A stretch of 64,000 nt of DNA from JBDHWG01 sp046328525 (GTDB lineage: Bacteria; Chloroflexota; Anaerolineae; Epilineales; JAHCIE01): positions 124,001-188,000 of the forward strand of contig JAXLWK010000007.1 of assembly GCA_046328525.1 (NCBI GenBank), read 5' to 3'. How positions within the stretch are numbered: the stretch's first letter is position 1; the number at the start of each line of letters is the position of its first letter. The notes below the pieces were generated by a model. The model was not told the origin of the DNA and made no database searches. It saw only the letters and a list, made by a program, of their open reading frames with translations. The position numbers were made by a program, and so were the translations under genes. Shown piece by piece: positions 7,947 to 15,974 of this stretch.

Positions 7947-8942
7947 ATGACGTCCACGGTCACACAGCGCAACAAGGAAACTGTCTGGGATCTCTGGCAG
8001 AGCCTGCCGGGAACGCCGGCGGACGGCCTGGCGGACGTGTTGCGGCGCTACGTCCGCGAGGACATCGCCTGGCACGGGCCGCATCCTATCAACGACCTTG
8101 CCGGCGTAGACGCCCTGGCCGCCGGGTTCTGGCATCCTCTGCTGCGCTCCTTCCCAGACGCGCGGCGCGAGACAGATGTCTTTCTGGGCGGGCCGTTCGA
8201 GGGCCGAGAGTGGGTCGCGGGTACCGGGTACTTCGTGGGGACATTCGCCGAGGACTGGCTGAGCATCCCCGCGTCGGGGGCGCCGACTGCCATTCGGTTT
8301 GGTGAGTTCTGCCGCCTGGAGGATGGGCGGATCGCCGAGGTGTACATCATCCTCGACATCATCGGCGTCATGCTCCAGGCGGGGCAGCGCGTGCTACCGC
8401 CTAGCCCCGGCGACGAAAGCAAGGTTCCTGGGCCGAGCGATGGCCGCGGCGTGCTCCTGGCGCCGCAGAACGACGCGGCTGGGGCCGAGAGCCGACGTCT
8501 TGTCGAGGCGATGATTGCGGGGCTGGGCCGCTTCGACCGCCAGAACCTCGCCTCGATGGATATGGCCGACTTCTGGAGCCGCGACATGCAGTGGTACGGG
8601 CCGATTGGCATTGGCACAGCGCACGGTCTCGCGGACTATGAGCAGGTACACGCCGGGCCGTTCCTACACGCCTTCCCGGACCGCAAGGGGGGCCACCACA
8701 AAGCCCGCCTCGCCGAGGGCGACTACGTGGCCTCCACAGGCTGGCCGAGCGTCTACGCCACGCACACCGGCGACTACCTGGGGCAGCCGGCGACCGGCAA
8801 GGCGATTGGCATGCGCGTCATGGATTTCTGGCGGCGCGAGGGTGATCTGCTGGTACAGAACTGGGTGTTCATTGACCTCATTGACCTGTTCCGCCAGTTC
8901 GGGGTTGATCTGTTCGAGCGGCTGGGAGAGCGCGTGGCTTGA
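7947..8942 (+). CDS. Protein with two tandem SnoaL/NTF2-like domains (ester cyclase family), copy 2
   Basis: A 331-residue paralogue of the protein at 5552. Two NTF2-like domains are visible: residues ~10-150 (WDLWQSLPG, DIAWHGPHPIND, SFPDARRETDVFLGG, YIILDIIGVML) and ~175-325 (DFWSRDMQWYGPIGIGTAHG, AFPDRKGGHHKA, YLGQPATGKAIGMRVMDFWR). The second domain contains the pattern closest to known ester cyclases. A GAGGAGC ribosome site precedes the ATG. The gene is co-directional with, and 37 bases upstream of, the HisD-like dehydrogenase, so both probably act in the same pathway. The substrate is unknown. Confidence 0.8.
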   Translation: MTSTVTQRNKETVWDLWQSLPGTPADGLADVLRRYVREDIAWHGPHPINDLAGVDALAAGFWHPLLRSFPDARRETDVFLGGPFEGREWVAGTGYFVGTFAEDWLSIPASGAPTAIRFGEFCRLEDGRIAEVYIILDIIGVMLQAGQRVLPPSPGDESKVPGPSDGRGVLLAPQNDAAGAESRRLVEAMIAGLGRFDRQNLASMDMADFWSRDMQWYGPIGIGTAHGLADYEQVHAGPFLHAFPDRKGGHHKARLAEGDYVASTGWPSVYATHTGDYLGQPATGKAIGMRVMDFWRREGDLLVQNWVFIDLIDLFRQFGVDLFERLGERVA

Positions 8943-8979
8943 CCCAGTCTTGTCGTATTCACCGCCTAAGGAGGATCGC

Positions 8980-10272
8980 ATGGTACGCTACCTGAAGGAG
9001 GGCATCAGCGAGGCCGATGCCCACGCCCTAGACGTCAAGGTTCGAAGCACCGTTGAGCAGATCCTAGAACATATCCGGCTAGGCGGCGATCAGGCCGTCC
9101 GCGAGCTGTCGGAGCGCTTCGACAAGTGGTCCCCTGCTTCGTTCCGCCTCACAGCGTCCGAGATTGACGCGCTGATGAGTAGCCTGCCCAGGCAGGTTAT
9201 CGAGGACCTCGAGTTCGCTCAGGCGCAAGTGCGCCGTTTCGCTGAGGCTCAGCGTGAGGCAATCCGCGATGTCGAGGTCGAGACGCTGCCAGGTGTCGTC
9301 CTCGGCCACAAGAACATCCCGGTCAATAGCGTCGGCGCGTACATCCCCGGTGGCCGCTACGCCATGGTCGCTTCCGCCCACATGTCCATCGTCACAGCCA
9401 GGGTGGCGGGGGTTAAGCGCATCGCCGCCTGTACGCCCCCAATGAACGGCAAGCCGCCCGCAGCCACCGTCGCGGCGATGGTGCTCGGCGGCGCCGACGA
9501 AATCTATATCTTGGGCGGTATTCAGGCCGTCGCCGCCATGGCCCTCGGCACCGAGACTTTGCAGTCGGTGGACATGCTGTGTGGTCCTGGCAACGCCTAT
9601 GTCGCCGAGGCAAAGCGCCAGCTCTTCGGGCGCGTCGGCATTGACCTGCTGGCCGGTCCGACCGAGGTGCTGGTCATCGCGGACGAGACGGCGGATGCCG
9701 AGGTCGTGGCAACGGACCTTCTGGGGCAGGCCGAACATGGTCCCACCTCGCCGGCCGTGCTCATTACCCTGAGCGAGCAGCTCGGCCATGACACCTTGCG
9801 TGAGATTGACCGTCAGCTCGAAACCCTGGCGACGGCGGACGTGGCGGGCGTGGCGTGGCGCGACTACGGGCAGGTCATCGTGGTGGACACGCTCGACGAG
9901 GCGGTCCAGGAAGCCGACCGTCTGGCGATGGAGCACGTCGAGATTCTCACCGCGCACCCCCGCTACTTCCTGGAGCACATGACAAACTACGGGGCGCTCT
10001 TCCTGGGCCAGGAGACCAACGTGGCGTATGGCGACAAGGTCATCGGGACCAACCACACGTTGCCGACGAAGCGCGCGGCGCGTTACACCGGTGGGCTGTG
10101 GGTCGGTAAGTTCTTGAAGACCGTGACCTACCAGGAAGTAACCCGCGACGCCAGCTACATCGTCGGCGAGTACTGCTCGCGCCTCTGCGAGTTGGAGGGC
10201 TTCTGGGCGCACAAGGCCCAGGCCGACCTGCGCGTCCGGCGCTACGCGCCCGAAGCTGTCGCCGAGGGCTAG
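8980..10272 (+). CDS. Histidinol dehydrogenase-family NAD-dependent alcohol dehydrogenase
   Basis: This 430-residue protein is full length for HisD. It keeps the zinc ligands of the family: Gln250 and His253 (GQAEHGPTSP), Asp352 (YGDKVIGTNHTLPT) and His411 (WAHKAQ). The four-electron alcohol-to-acid chemistry is therefore feasible. No other histidine gene is near. The GPTSPAVLIT and VIGTNHTLPT segments resemble catabolic HisD paralogues such as sulfopropanediol dehydrogenase more than biosynthetic HisD, as far as I can recall. Start is set by AAGGAGG before the ATG; an open frame from 8515 runs inside the previous gene. Together with the adjoining SDR it probably oxidises a pathway diol or hydroxy acid. 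Confidence 0.85.
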   Translation: MVRYLKEGISEADAHALDVKVRSTVEQILEHIRLGGDQAVRELSERFDKWSPASFRLTASEIDALMSSLPRQVIEDLEFAQAQVRRFAEAQREAIRDVEVETLPGVVLGHKNIPVNSVGAYIPGGRYAMVASAHMSIVTARVAGVKRIAACTPPMNGKPPAATVAAMVLGGADEIYILGGIQAVAAMALGTETLQSVDMLCGPGNAYVAEAKRQLFGRVGIDLLAGPTEVLVIADETADAEVVATDLLGQAEHGPTSPAVLITLSEQLGHDTLREIDRQLETLATADVAGVAWRDYGQVIVVDTLDEAVQEADRLAMEHVEILTAHPRYFLEHMTNYGALFLGQETNVAYGDKVIGTNHTLPTKRAARYTGGLWVGKFLKTVTYQEVTRDASYIVGEYCSRLCELEGFWAHKAQADLRVRRYAPEAVAEG

Positions 10273-11019
10273 ATGACCACCCTGCGAGGGCGCGTCGCGC
10301 TCGTTACAGGAGGCGCCGGCGGGATCGGCTCGGCCATCTGCCGGCGCCTGGCGGAGGCGGAGGCGCGGGTGATCGTGACGTACAACAGCAATGCGACCGA
10401 AGCCGAGGCGCTCGCCGACTCGCTGCCAGGCGCCGACCACCTGGCAGCGTACGCCGCCGTGGACGATAGCGCGGCCCTGTCGCGGCTGGCCGACGCCGTG
10501 CATGCGCGTTACGGCAAGCTCGACGTGCTCGTCAACAACGCCGGTGTGACGCGCTTCGTCCCGCACGACGATCTGGACGGCCTCGACGACGATTTGATTG
10601 ACCAGATCTTCCGAGTCAACTGGCGTGGCGCTTTCGCTTGCGTGCGCGCGTTCAAGGGCCTCCTGGCGAGTGGCGACGGGGGCGTCGTGGTGAATATCTC
10701 CTCCATCGCCGGTGTCACGGGCAATGGCAGCAACGTCGCCTACTGCGCCTCGAAAGCCGCCATGGACTCCATGACCCGGTCGCTCGCCCGGGCGCTGGCC
10801 CCGTCGATCCGCGTCGTCTCCGTGGCGCCGGGGCTGGTCAAGGGCAAGTACGCCGCCAGGTTGGACCCAGCCTGGTATGAGGAACAAGCGGACAGAACGC
10901 CACTCAAGCGCCTGGCGACGGCCGAGGACGTCGCCGAGGCTGTTCTGGCCGTGGCCGCCCTGTTGCCGTTCACCACCGGCACCGTCATTCCCGTAGACGG
11001 CGGCCGCCCACTGGCGTGA
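10273..11019 (+). CDS. Short-chain dehydrogenase/reductase
   Basis: A 248-residue classical SDR. Features are TGGAGGIGSAICRRLAE (Rossmann dinucleotide-binding glycine motif near residue 12), NNAGV (residues ~88-92), the catalytic ISSIAGV serine with YCASKAA tyrosine/lysine, and PGLVKGKY. The ATG immediately follows the stop of the HisD-like gene, so the two are one translational unit. Family members reduce or oxidise hydroxyl groups with NAD(P); the substrate here is unknown, but the coupling suggests two successive oxidations in the LacI-controlled pathway. Confidence 0.9.
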   Translation: MTTLRGRVALVTGGAGGIGSAICRRLAEAEARVIVTYNSNATEAEALADSLPGADHLAAYAAVDDSAALSRLADAVHARYGKLDVLVNNAGVTRFVPHDDLDGLDDDLIDQIFRVNWRGAFACVRAFKGLLASGDGGVVVNISSIAGVTGNGSNVAYCASKAAMDSMTRSLARALAPSIRVVSVAPGLVKGKYAARLDPAWYEEQADRTPLKRLATAEDVAEAVLAVAALLPFTTGTVIPVDGGRPLA

Positions 11020-11058
11020 GGCGCGCGGTAACGTCACTGAGGGTCGCGCACAACGGAA

Positions 11059-11105
11059 ACGGGCGAGCGAGCATTCGGGACGACCGAGCACTCGACCTCG
11101 CCCGT
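11059..11105 (+). terminator. Inverted repeat after the SDR gene
   Basis: ACGGGCGAG (11059-11067) and CTCGCCCGT (11097-11105), a perfect 9-bp stem 40 bases after the last gene of the catabolic run. It probably closes that transcript; no U-tract follows. Confidence 0.45.
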
Positions 11106-11259
11106 CTCCATAGAGGAAACCCGCTTCTAAGCTTCGGGGCGTCAAGAACGGGGTAGCTCCACAGTATGGCGTGGAAGGTAGGTAGCACTTTGACAAACGT
11201 GGGTCATGGGGCAGACTGTCAGATGAAGACGGCCAAGTCTCATCTAGAAAGTAGCTCCC

Positions 11260-11838
11260 ATGAACCCACAAGCACAATTCTGCCCCAACTCGGCGTGTTC
11301 GGCAAGAGGGCGTGTCGGGGCGGGCAACATCCGCATCCACTGTCGTGCCGACGGTCGGTACTACTGCACGGTCTGTCGGCAACGGTTCAGCGCGACAGAG
11401 GGCACGCCGATGCATGGTCTGCACACGCCTGCAGCGGTGGTGGTGCAGGTGCTGACCTTGTTGGCGTACGGCTGCCCGATGCAGGCCATCGTCGCGGCGT
11501 TTGGCTTTGATGCTCGCACGGTGGCGAGCTGGCAACAGCGTGGGGGGCAACACTGTCAGCGCGTGCATGAGCAGCTGGTGCTGGGCACCCCCCACGACTT
11601 GGGGCAGGTGCAAGCCGACGAACTGCGGGTGCGGCTGCAACGTCGGGTGGTGTGGCTCGCCAGCGCCATCGCTGTGCCGACCCGCTTGTGGCTCGGCGGG
11701 GTGGTGAGCCAGCGGCGGGATAGCACCCTGGTCGAGGCCCTGGCCCGCCAAGTTCGCGCCGCCGCCTTGTGTCGGGCCATCCTGATCGTTTTTGACGGGT
11801 TCGTAGCCTCCATCGGCGCCTTTCAGCGGGTGTTTCGC
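11260..11838 (+). pseudogene. Transposase, truncated at the C-terminus
   Basis: The N-terminus has a zinc-ribbon (CPNSACSARG...CRADGRYYCTVCRQRF), then a helix-turn-helix around VAAFGFDARTVASWQQRG and the start of a catalytic core (QADELRVRL, then AILIVFDGFVASIGAFQRVFR). This is the InsA-like/IS1-type arrangement seen in many unclassified insertion sequences. Homology stops at about 11838. The same frame then continues, to 12198, through sequence that is an antisense copy of an RHS core, so the reading frame beyond is meaningless. The junction shares the short word CGCCTCGCCG with the RHS core, suggesting recombination. No terminal inverted repeat could be assigned. Confidence 0.75.
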
Positions 11839-12015
11839 CTCGCCGCCGCTCCCCGAACGCGCTGTAGCGCTCCCGCGCCACCACCTGCCCACTGGCGTCC
11901 GTCAACGTCGCGCTCGACCCCAGGTGGTCGCTCTGCACGTACCGCAGTGTCTGCGCATTCGGGTTGGCGTTGGGAATGCTCCGCGTCGCCAGCAGCTTCC
12001 CCTCGGCGTAGTATC
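11836..12015 (-). pseudogene. Orphan RHS-core fragment
   Basis: On the minus strand this encodes YYAEGKLLATRSIPNANPNA through SDHLGSSATLTDASGQ to YSAFGERRRGE. It is almost the same as residues of the main RHS C-terminal segment at about 12950-13130. At the DNA level the two copies match at most positions. The fragment lacks both ends and is fused to the truncated transposase. It looks like a displaced RHS core tip of the kind that lies downstream of polymorphic RHS genes. Confidence 0.8.
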
Positions 12016-12099
12016 CCCGCCGAAAAGCCACCACCAATAACGAGATCGGCGGACGTTAGGTTAGTACACGGAGAAACAGGGTTTTCTCTCCTACGCTCG

Positions 12100-12498
12100 C
12101 TAGTCTTCAAACTTGTCGCGCTGAACACAGTCTGCGAATGCTGCATGCCATGCATTTGGCTCCAAAGTTCCAATCAATGCGATCCGGTACGTGCCTGACT
12201 GAGCAATGCTATTAGTGATTACTACTTCAGAGTGATCATACTTACGACTACCGTAGAAGAACAAATCGTCAATACTGTCTTGATTAACACAAACCTGATG
12301 GTACCAACTGTCAACGCTGAGAACTTGGATAACATCTTCTCTGGGCATACCAATAGGCACTAGCTCCTTAGCGCGCACAAGCGGGTCTGTGTGACAAGCC
12401 GCGAGAGAAAGGCATAGACATAGAGCGACCCCGATTAGCTTGACGGACACCATTTGCTTCAGTAGTGAAAGAGGAGACAATCTCTTGTCTATCGCCAC
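12100..12498 (-). CDS. Small lipoprotein directly downstream of the RHS gene
   Basis: This 132-residue protein (GTG start at 12498 chosen because GGAGG sits five bases upstream) has a basic n-region, the hydrophobic stretch LIGVALCLCLSLAAC and a lipobox ending in Cys. It is therefore an exported lipoprotein. The mature part (LVRAKELVPIGMPREDVIQVLSV) has the 'I..GM.r.dV...L' pattern of BamE/SmpA-like small domains, which is only a hint. It overlaps the last codons of the RHS frame by 10 bases, implying coupled translation. The segment is visibly richer in A/T than its surroundings. An immunity or accessory role for the RHS tip is possible but unproven. Confidence 0.6.
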   Translation of the reverse strand: MAIDKRLSPLSLLKQMVSVKLIGVALCLCLSLAACHTDPLVRAKELVPIGMPREDVIQVLSVDSWYHQVCVNQDSIDDLFFYGSRKYDHSEVVITNSIAQSGTYRIALIGTLEPNAWHAAFADCVQRDKFED

Positions 12499-13190
12499 AA
12501 CGACCTCCATTGACCTAGCATATACGCATTCCACGTTTGTCTCATCTGTTGAGGTTGAAGTCCCATCAGACGTTGGTTATTCTCATCGTAGAAGGCGTCC
12601 CAGCCGGTCTGTTTCCATTCTTCTGAATAGGCCAGTGAAAACAGACGCACAAGGATATCTTCCGCAGTTGGTTCTTGCCGCCCGGTCCGTTCCTGGATAT
12701 CGCTTTGCCATGCTTGATCAAGTGGATCATGACCACCTGGATCTGAGTAATTGAGTGGGCTGTTATATGCATAGGCATAGCGGTTGAGGGGGATACTGCC
12801 CTTGCCCGGTGTGATGCTGTCCGCCATGATGAACCGCGCCAGGAGCGGGTCGTAGAAGCGGCCGGCGCTCTTGCCATCGCTGTAGTGGTACAGCCCGCTG
12901 AGGCTGTTGTACTGCTGGCCGGTGTAGAGTTGATCCGTCGTCAGCGACGCCTCGCCGCGCCGCCGCTCGCCAAACGCGCTGTACCGCTCCCGTGCAACGA
13001 CTTGCCCATTCGCGTCCGTCAGCGTGCTCGTCGAGCCGAGGTGATCGCTCTGCACATACCGCAGCGTCTGGGCATTCGGGTTGGCGTTGGGGATGCTCCG
13101 CGTTGCCAGCAGCTTGCCCTCGGCGTAGTACCGCTTCGTCTGCACGTTCGTCGCGGCGTCGTACTCGTAGTGTTGCCCCGCCACCCGCAC
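12489..13190 (-). CDS. RHS-repeat protein, C-terminal segment (core end and tip), separated by an in-frame stop
   Basis: A 233-residue reading frame containing the end of the RHS core. Seen are YVQSDHLGSTSTLTDANGQV, YTGQQYNSLSGLYHYSDG, FYDPLLARFIMADSITPG, NRYAYAYNSPLNYSDPGGHD, and then a tip of ~75 residues rich in Trp, Gln and Arg. The frame continues upstream in phase to a TAG at 13221-13223; ten further codons lie between it and this start. The gene is therefore the third piece of the 6.8-kb RHS gene starting at 19281, cut off by an amber codon (probably TAC to TAG, since tyrosine repeats there). The tip matches no toxin family I know. Confidence 0.75.
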   Translation of the reverse strand: MRVAGQHYEYDAATNVQTKRYYAEGKLLATRSIPNANPNAQTLRYVQSDHLGSTSTLTDANGQVVARERYSAFGERRRGEASLTTDQLYTGQQYNSLSGLYHYSDGKSAGRFYDPLLARFIMADSITPGKGSIPLNRYAYAYNSPLNYSDPGGHDPLDQAWQSDIQERTGRQEPTAEDILVRLFSLAYSEEWKQTGWDAFYDENNQRLMGLQPQQMRQTWNAYMLGQWRSLWR

Positions 13191-13220
13191 GTCGCTGGCT
13201 TTCGCGCTCGGCTTCCCCTC

Positions 13221-15974
13221 CTAGTAGTTGTCCAGGGACGTCACCGTGCTCCCGCTGCCCCAGGCATGGAAGCGCCACGTCTGCTGCCCCGTCGGCATCT
13301 CCCAGCGCATCTCGTATCGCACGCTCGGCGCGCTCTCCGCCCACACTGTCGCGCGGAACCCACTCGCGTCGTCCACCGCCAGCTCCAGCACGTACCACGT
13401 GTTGGCCGTGACCGCCGGCAGCAGCACCGTCCGCTGCACCTCAGAGGAGTTGCGGAACAGGTGCAGCAGCAACTGACCGTCCTTCTGCCACACTCCGAAG
13501 CGGTGGTACGTCCCGCTGTTCCAGTCGCCGGTTTCGAGGCCGAAGCTGGCGTTGGAGGTGGTGGCGCCGACGCCGAAGGTCATGCTCACGACCTGGCCGC
13601 TGCTGACGGTGTTGCTGCGATAGACCTGGGCGTTGGGCTGCATTGTCAGAATGTGGGGGTGACCTGTGCCGCCCGGTTGCCGGGTAGCATACGTCCCGCT
13701 GCCCGTCCACCAGGACGTGTTGAGGGTGGCGACGTTGAAGGTGTCGCTGAACTGGAGGCTGGCCGCGACAGGCGTGCTCGTACGCCGCCGCATCGCCCCG
13801 TCGCCGTCGTAGGCATAGGTCTCCGTGCCGGTCGTCCCGCTCACGCTCGTCAGTCGGTCTTCGGCGTCGTAGCCGAGGGTCTGCGGGCATGTGCGGGGGA
13901 AAGGCGGGACAGGCGCCTGGTAGCACCCGCGCTCAGTCATGTTGCCGGCCGTATCGTAGCCGAAGCGCGGTTCGACCTCGGGGCCAAGCTGGTTCACGGC
14001 GTGGGGCTTGCCCGCTGTATACTGGTAAGTCTGCCCGTCGCGCTGGGTCAGGTTGCCCAGGTTGTCGTAGGCGAAGGTCTGGGCGAAGGGACCAGTCACC
14101 GTCGTCAGGCGGTTGAGGGTATCGTAGCTGAAGGCCTGGTTTAGTGTCCCGTCCTGCTTTTCCTCGATGAACGCGAGATTGCCAAACGCGTCGTGACTGT
14201 AACCGAGGTTCGAGTCCAGCACCTGCGCGCCGCCGGTGGTCTTCACCCAGGTCTGCAACTGGGTCAAGCGCTGGGTCGCCGCGTCGTACCCGCTGTCGCT
14301 GTGGGCGCCGTTGCCCAGGGTCGTGTCTTCCGGTTGGCTCGCGATATTGTACGTCTGGCTCGCCAGATATGCGCTCGTCCCGCTGACGTTCGTGATGCGC
14401 CCGGCGTTGTTGTAGGTGTAGGTGACTGTTTCGCCGTCGGGGTACGTCTGGCTCATCACCTTGTCGGCGCTATTGTAGAGGTAGCCCGTGCCGTAGTTCA
14501 CGCCGGCGATCGTGCGCGGCTCCTGCGCCACTCGCCCCCGCGCGTCGTAGGTGTAGGTGACGCTGTCGCCCCCGACACTCATCTGCCAGCGGCGGCCCTT
14601 GCGGAAGGCGCCGACGGTCGCGTCGTCGTACGTGTACGTCGCCGACGGCGTGCTCGCGTCGCCCGGATAGCTCTTGCCGATGAGACGGTCGAGGCTGTCG
14701 TAGCTGAACACAACGCGGCTGCTTGCGGCGCGCGAGTCCGTCCGCTCTTTGACGTTACCCTGTGGGTCGTACCAATACTCCCACTTCCCCCGATCTGGGT
14801 CGGTCACCGCCAGGTAGTTGAGCCGGGTCTTGCTGTTCGTTGTGTCCAGCCGGCTGGAGGTCGTCTGGTTGCCGTTGGGGTCGGTGACCTTCGTCACTCG
14901 GTCCAGCGGGTCATAGGCGTACTGGGTCGTGAGCCAGGTCGTGGTGTCCTTTCGCTCCGCCACCGCCGCCGTCCGCCCCAGCCCATCCGCCGTCTCTACC
15001 CGCTTGCGCACGTCGCCCCACGTCAGGCGCACGTTGTCCACCTCGTAGGCGACCCCGCTCGGCGTCTGGAAGCTGATCGCGATCTGCTGATTGCCGCTTG
15101 TGGTCGGCGCCTGGAACGTCCAGTGATACACCGCCCACTGACCCTGGGTCGTCGCGGTCACGCTCGCCGTCGCCGGACTGCCGTTGACTGTCACCGCGAC
15201 GTTGTTCACAGTCACCCCGGTCGTCAGCGCTCCCGAAGTGCTCGACGTTCGCCGCGCCAGCCACGACAGGCTCAGGGTGGCCCCGCTCGGGATCGTACCC
15301 GGCCCATAACTGGCCGCCGCCGAGGCGCTCGTCCCCGTCACCCGCAGAGCGTAGCGCCCGTCCACCCCGGTTCCTACGCGCTCCGCCATCCCTACCGCGC
15401 ACGTCCAGCCCTGGGCGCACGTCCCGCTGCCCGCCGTCTCGAAGCTCTGGTTGAAGGCGGTGGGCAGGCCAAACTCAGGCCCCCGCTCCGCCACGCTCGT
15501 CACACGCCCCTCGCGGATGGGCGTCACCAGCGAGATCGTGCCGTCGGCGCGCGTCGTTCGCGCCACCTCGCCCGCCCAATCGTAGGTGTAGATCAGGCGC
15601 GGCGTCGTGAAGTCGGCCGTCAACGTCGGCCGGGTGTAGGTGTCATCCTGCGCGCCGCTGGACGGCAGCGTCTCCGCCGTCTTCAGGCCGCGCGCATCCG
15701 TCCCAAAGCCCGTCGGGCCGTAGTACGTCGCCACGACGGCGGCGGCCCCACTGCCGTTGGGGTCGGGCGTCTTGCTTAGCACCACGCGCCCTAGCCCGTC
15801 GTAGAAGGCACGCGAAACCAGGGTGCGGTTCGCGTCCAGCCGCTTCGTCGCCCGAATGACGAGCCTGGGGATCACCCCCGCGCTGTAGACGTAGTCGTAG
15901 CGCTCCGTCGCGCCGGCGTCGCCTGGCCGCGTCACGTCCAGCAGCCGCCCGAAGTCGTCGTAATTGTAGCTCAC
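13221..15974 (-). CDS. RHS-repeat protein, middle segment (YD repeats)
   Basis: A 917-residue piece of YD-repeat barrel shell: many copies of G/D-R-x-Y/T-x-YDxxGRL-type units (YDDFGRLLDVTRPGD, YDSLDRLIGKSYPGD, YDTLNRLTTVTG, YDGDGAMRRRT), with a carbohydrate-binding-like insertion near the start (residues ~170-310) and a second laminin/jelly-roll-like domain at the end (NTSWWTGSGTY to WRFHAWGSGS). The frame is open upstream to about 16067, where it joins the N-terminal segment through a one-base shift at a run of four G (16068-16071 on the plus strand). It ends at a TAG at 13221. Not likely to be translated independently; it is part of one damaged or mis-sequenced gene. Confidence 0.8.
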   Translation of the reverse strand: MSYNYDDFGRLLDVTRPGDAGATERYDYVYSAGVIPRLVIRATKRLDANRTLVSRAFYDGLGRVVLSKTPDPNGSGAAAVVATYYGPTGFGTDARGLKTAETLPSSGAQDDTYTRPTLTADFTTPRLIYTYDWAGEVARTTRADGTISLVTPIREGRVTSVAERGPEFGLPTAFNQSFETAGSGTCAQGWTCAVGMAERVGTGVDGRYALRVTGTSASAAASYGPGTIPSGATLSLSWLARRTSSTSGALTTGVTVNNVAVTVNGSPATASVTATTQGQWAVYHWTFQAPTTSGNQQIAISFQTPSGVAYEVDNVRLTWGDVRKRVETADGLGRTAAVAERKDTTTWLTTQYAYDPLDRVTKVTDPNGNQTTSSRLDTTNSKTRLNYLAVTDPDRGKWEYWYDPQGNVKERTDSRAASSRVVFSYDSLDRLIGKSYPGDASTPSATYTYDDATVGAFRKGRRWQMSVGGDSVTYTYDARGRVAQEPRTIAGVNYGTGYLYNSADKVMSQTYPDGETVTYTYNNAGRITNVSGTSAYLASQTYNIASQPEDTTLGNGAHSDSGYDAATQRLTQLQTWVKTTGGAQVLDSNLGYSHDAFGNLAFIEEKQDGTLNQAFSYDTLNRLTTVTGPFAQTFAYDNLGNLTQRDGQTYQYTAGKPHAVNQLGPEVEPRFGYDTAGNMTERGCYQAPVPPFPRTCPQTLGYDAEDRLTSVSGTTGTETYAYDGDGAMRRRTSTPVAASLQFSDTFNVATLNTSWWTGSGTYATRQPGGTGHPHILTMQPNAQVYRSNTVSSGQVVSMTFGVGATTSNASFGLETGDWNSGTYHRFGVWQKDGQLLLHLFRNSSEVQRTVLLPAVTANTWYVLELAVDDASGFRATVWAESAPSVRYEMRWEMPTGQQTWRFHAWGSGSTVTSLDNY

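Noticed and set aside
9079..11892. 937-residue open frame on the minus strand
   Set aside because: Antisense to the HisD-like, SDR and transposase genes, with no recognisable domain.
13221..13223. TAG read as a recoded (pyrrolysine or readthrough) codon
   Set aside because: No hairpin or PYLIS-like element is seen after it, and the RHS gene has a second, independent break.
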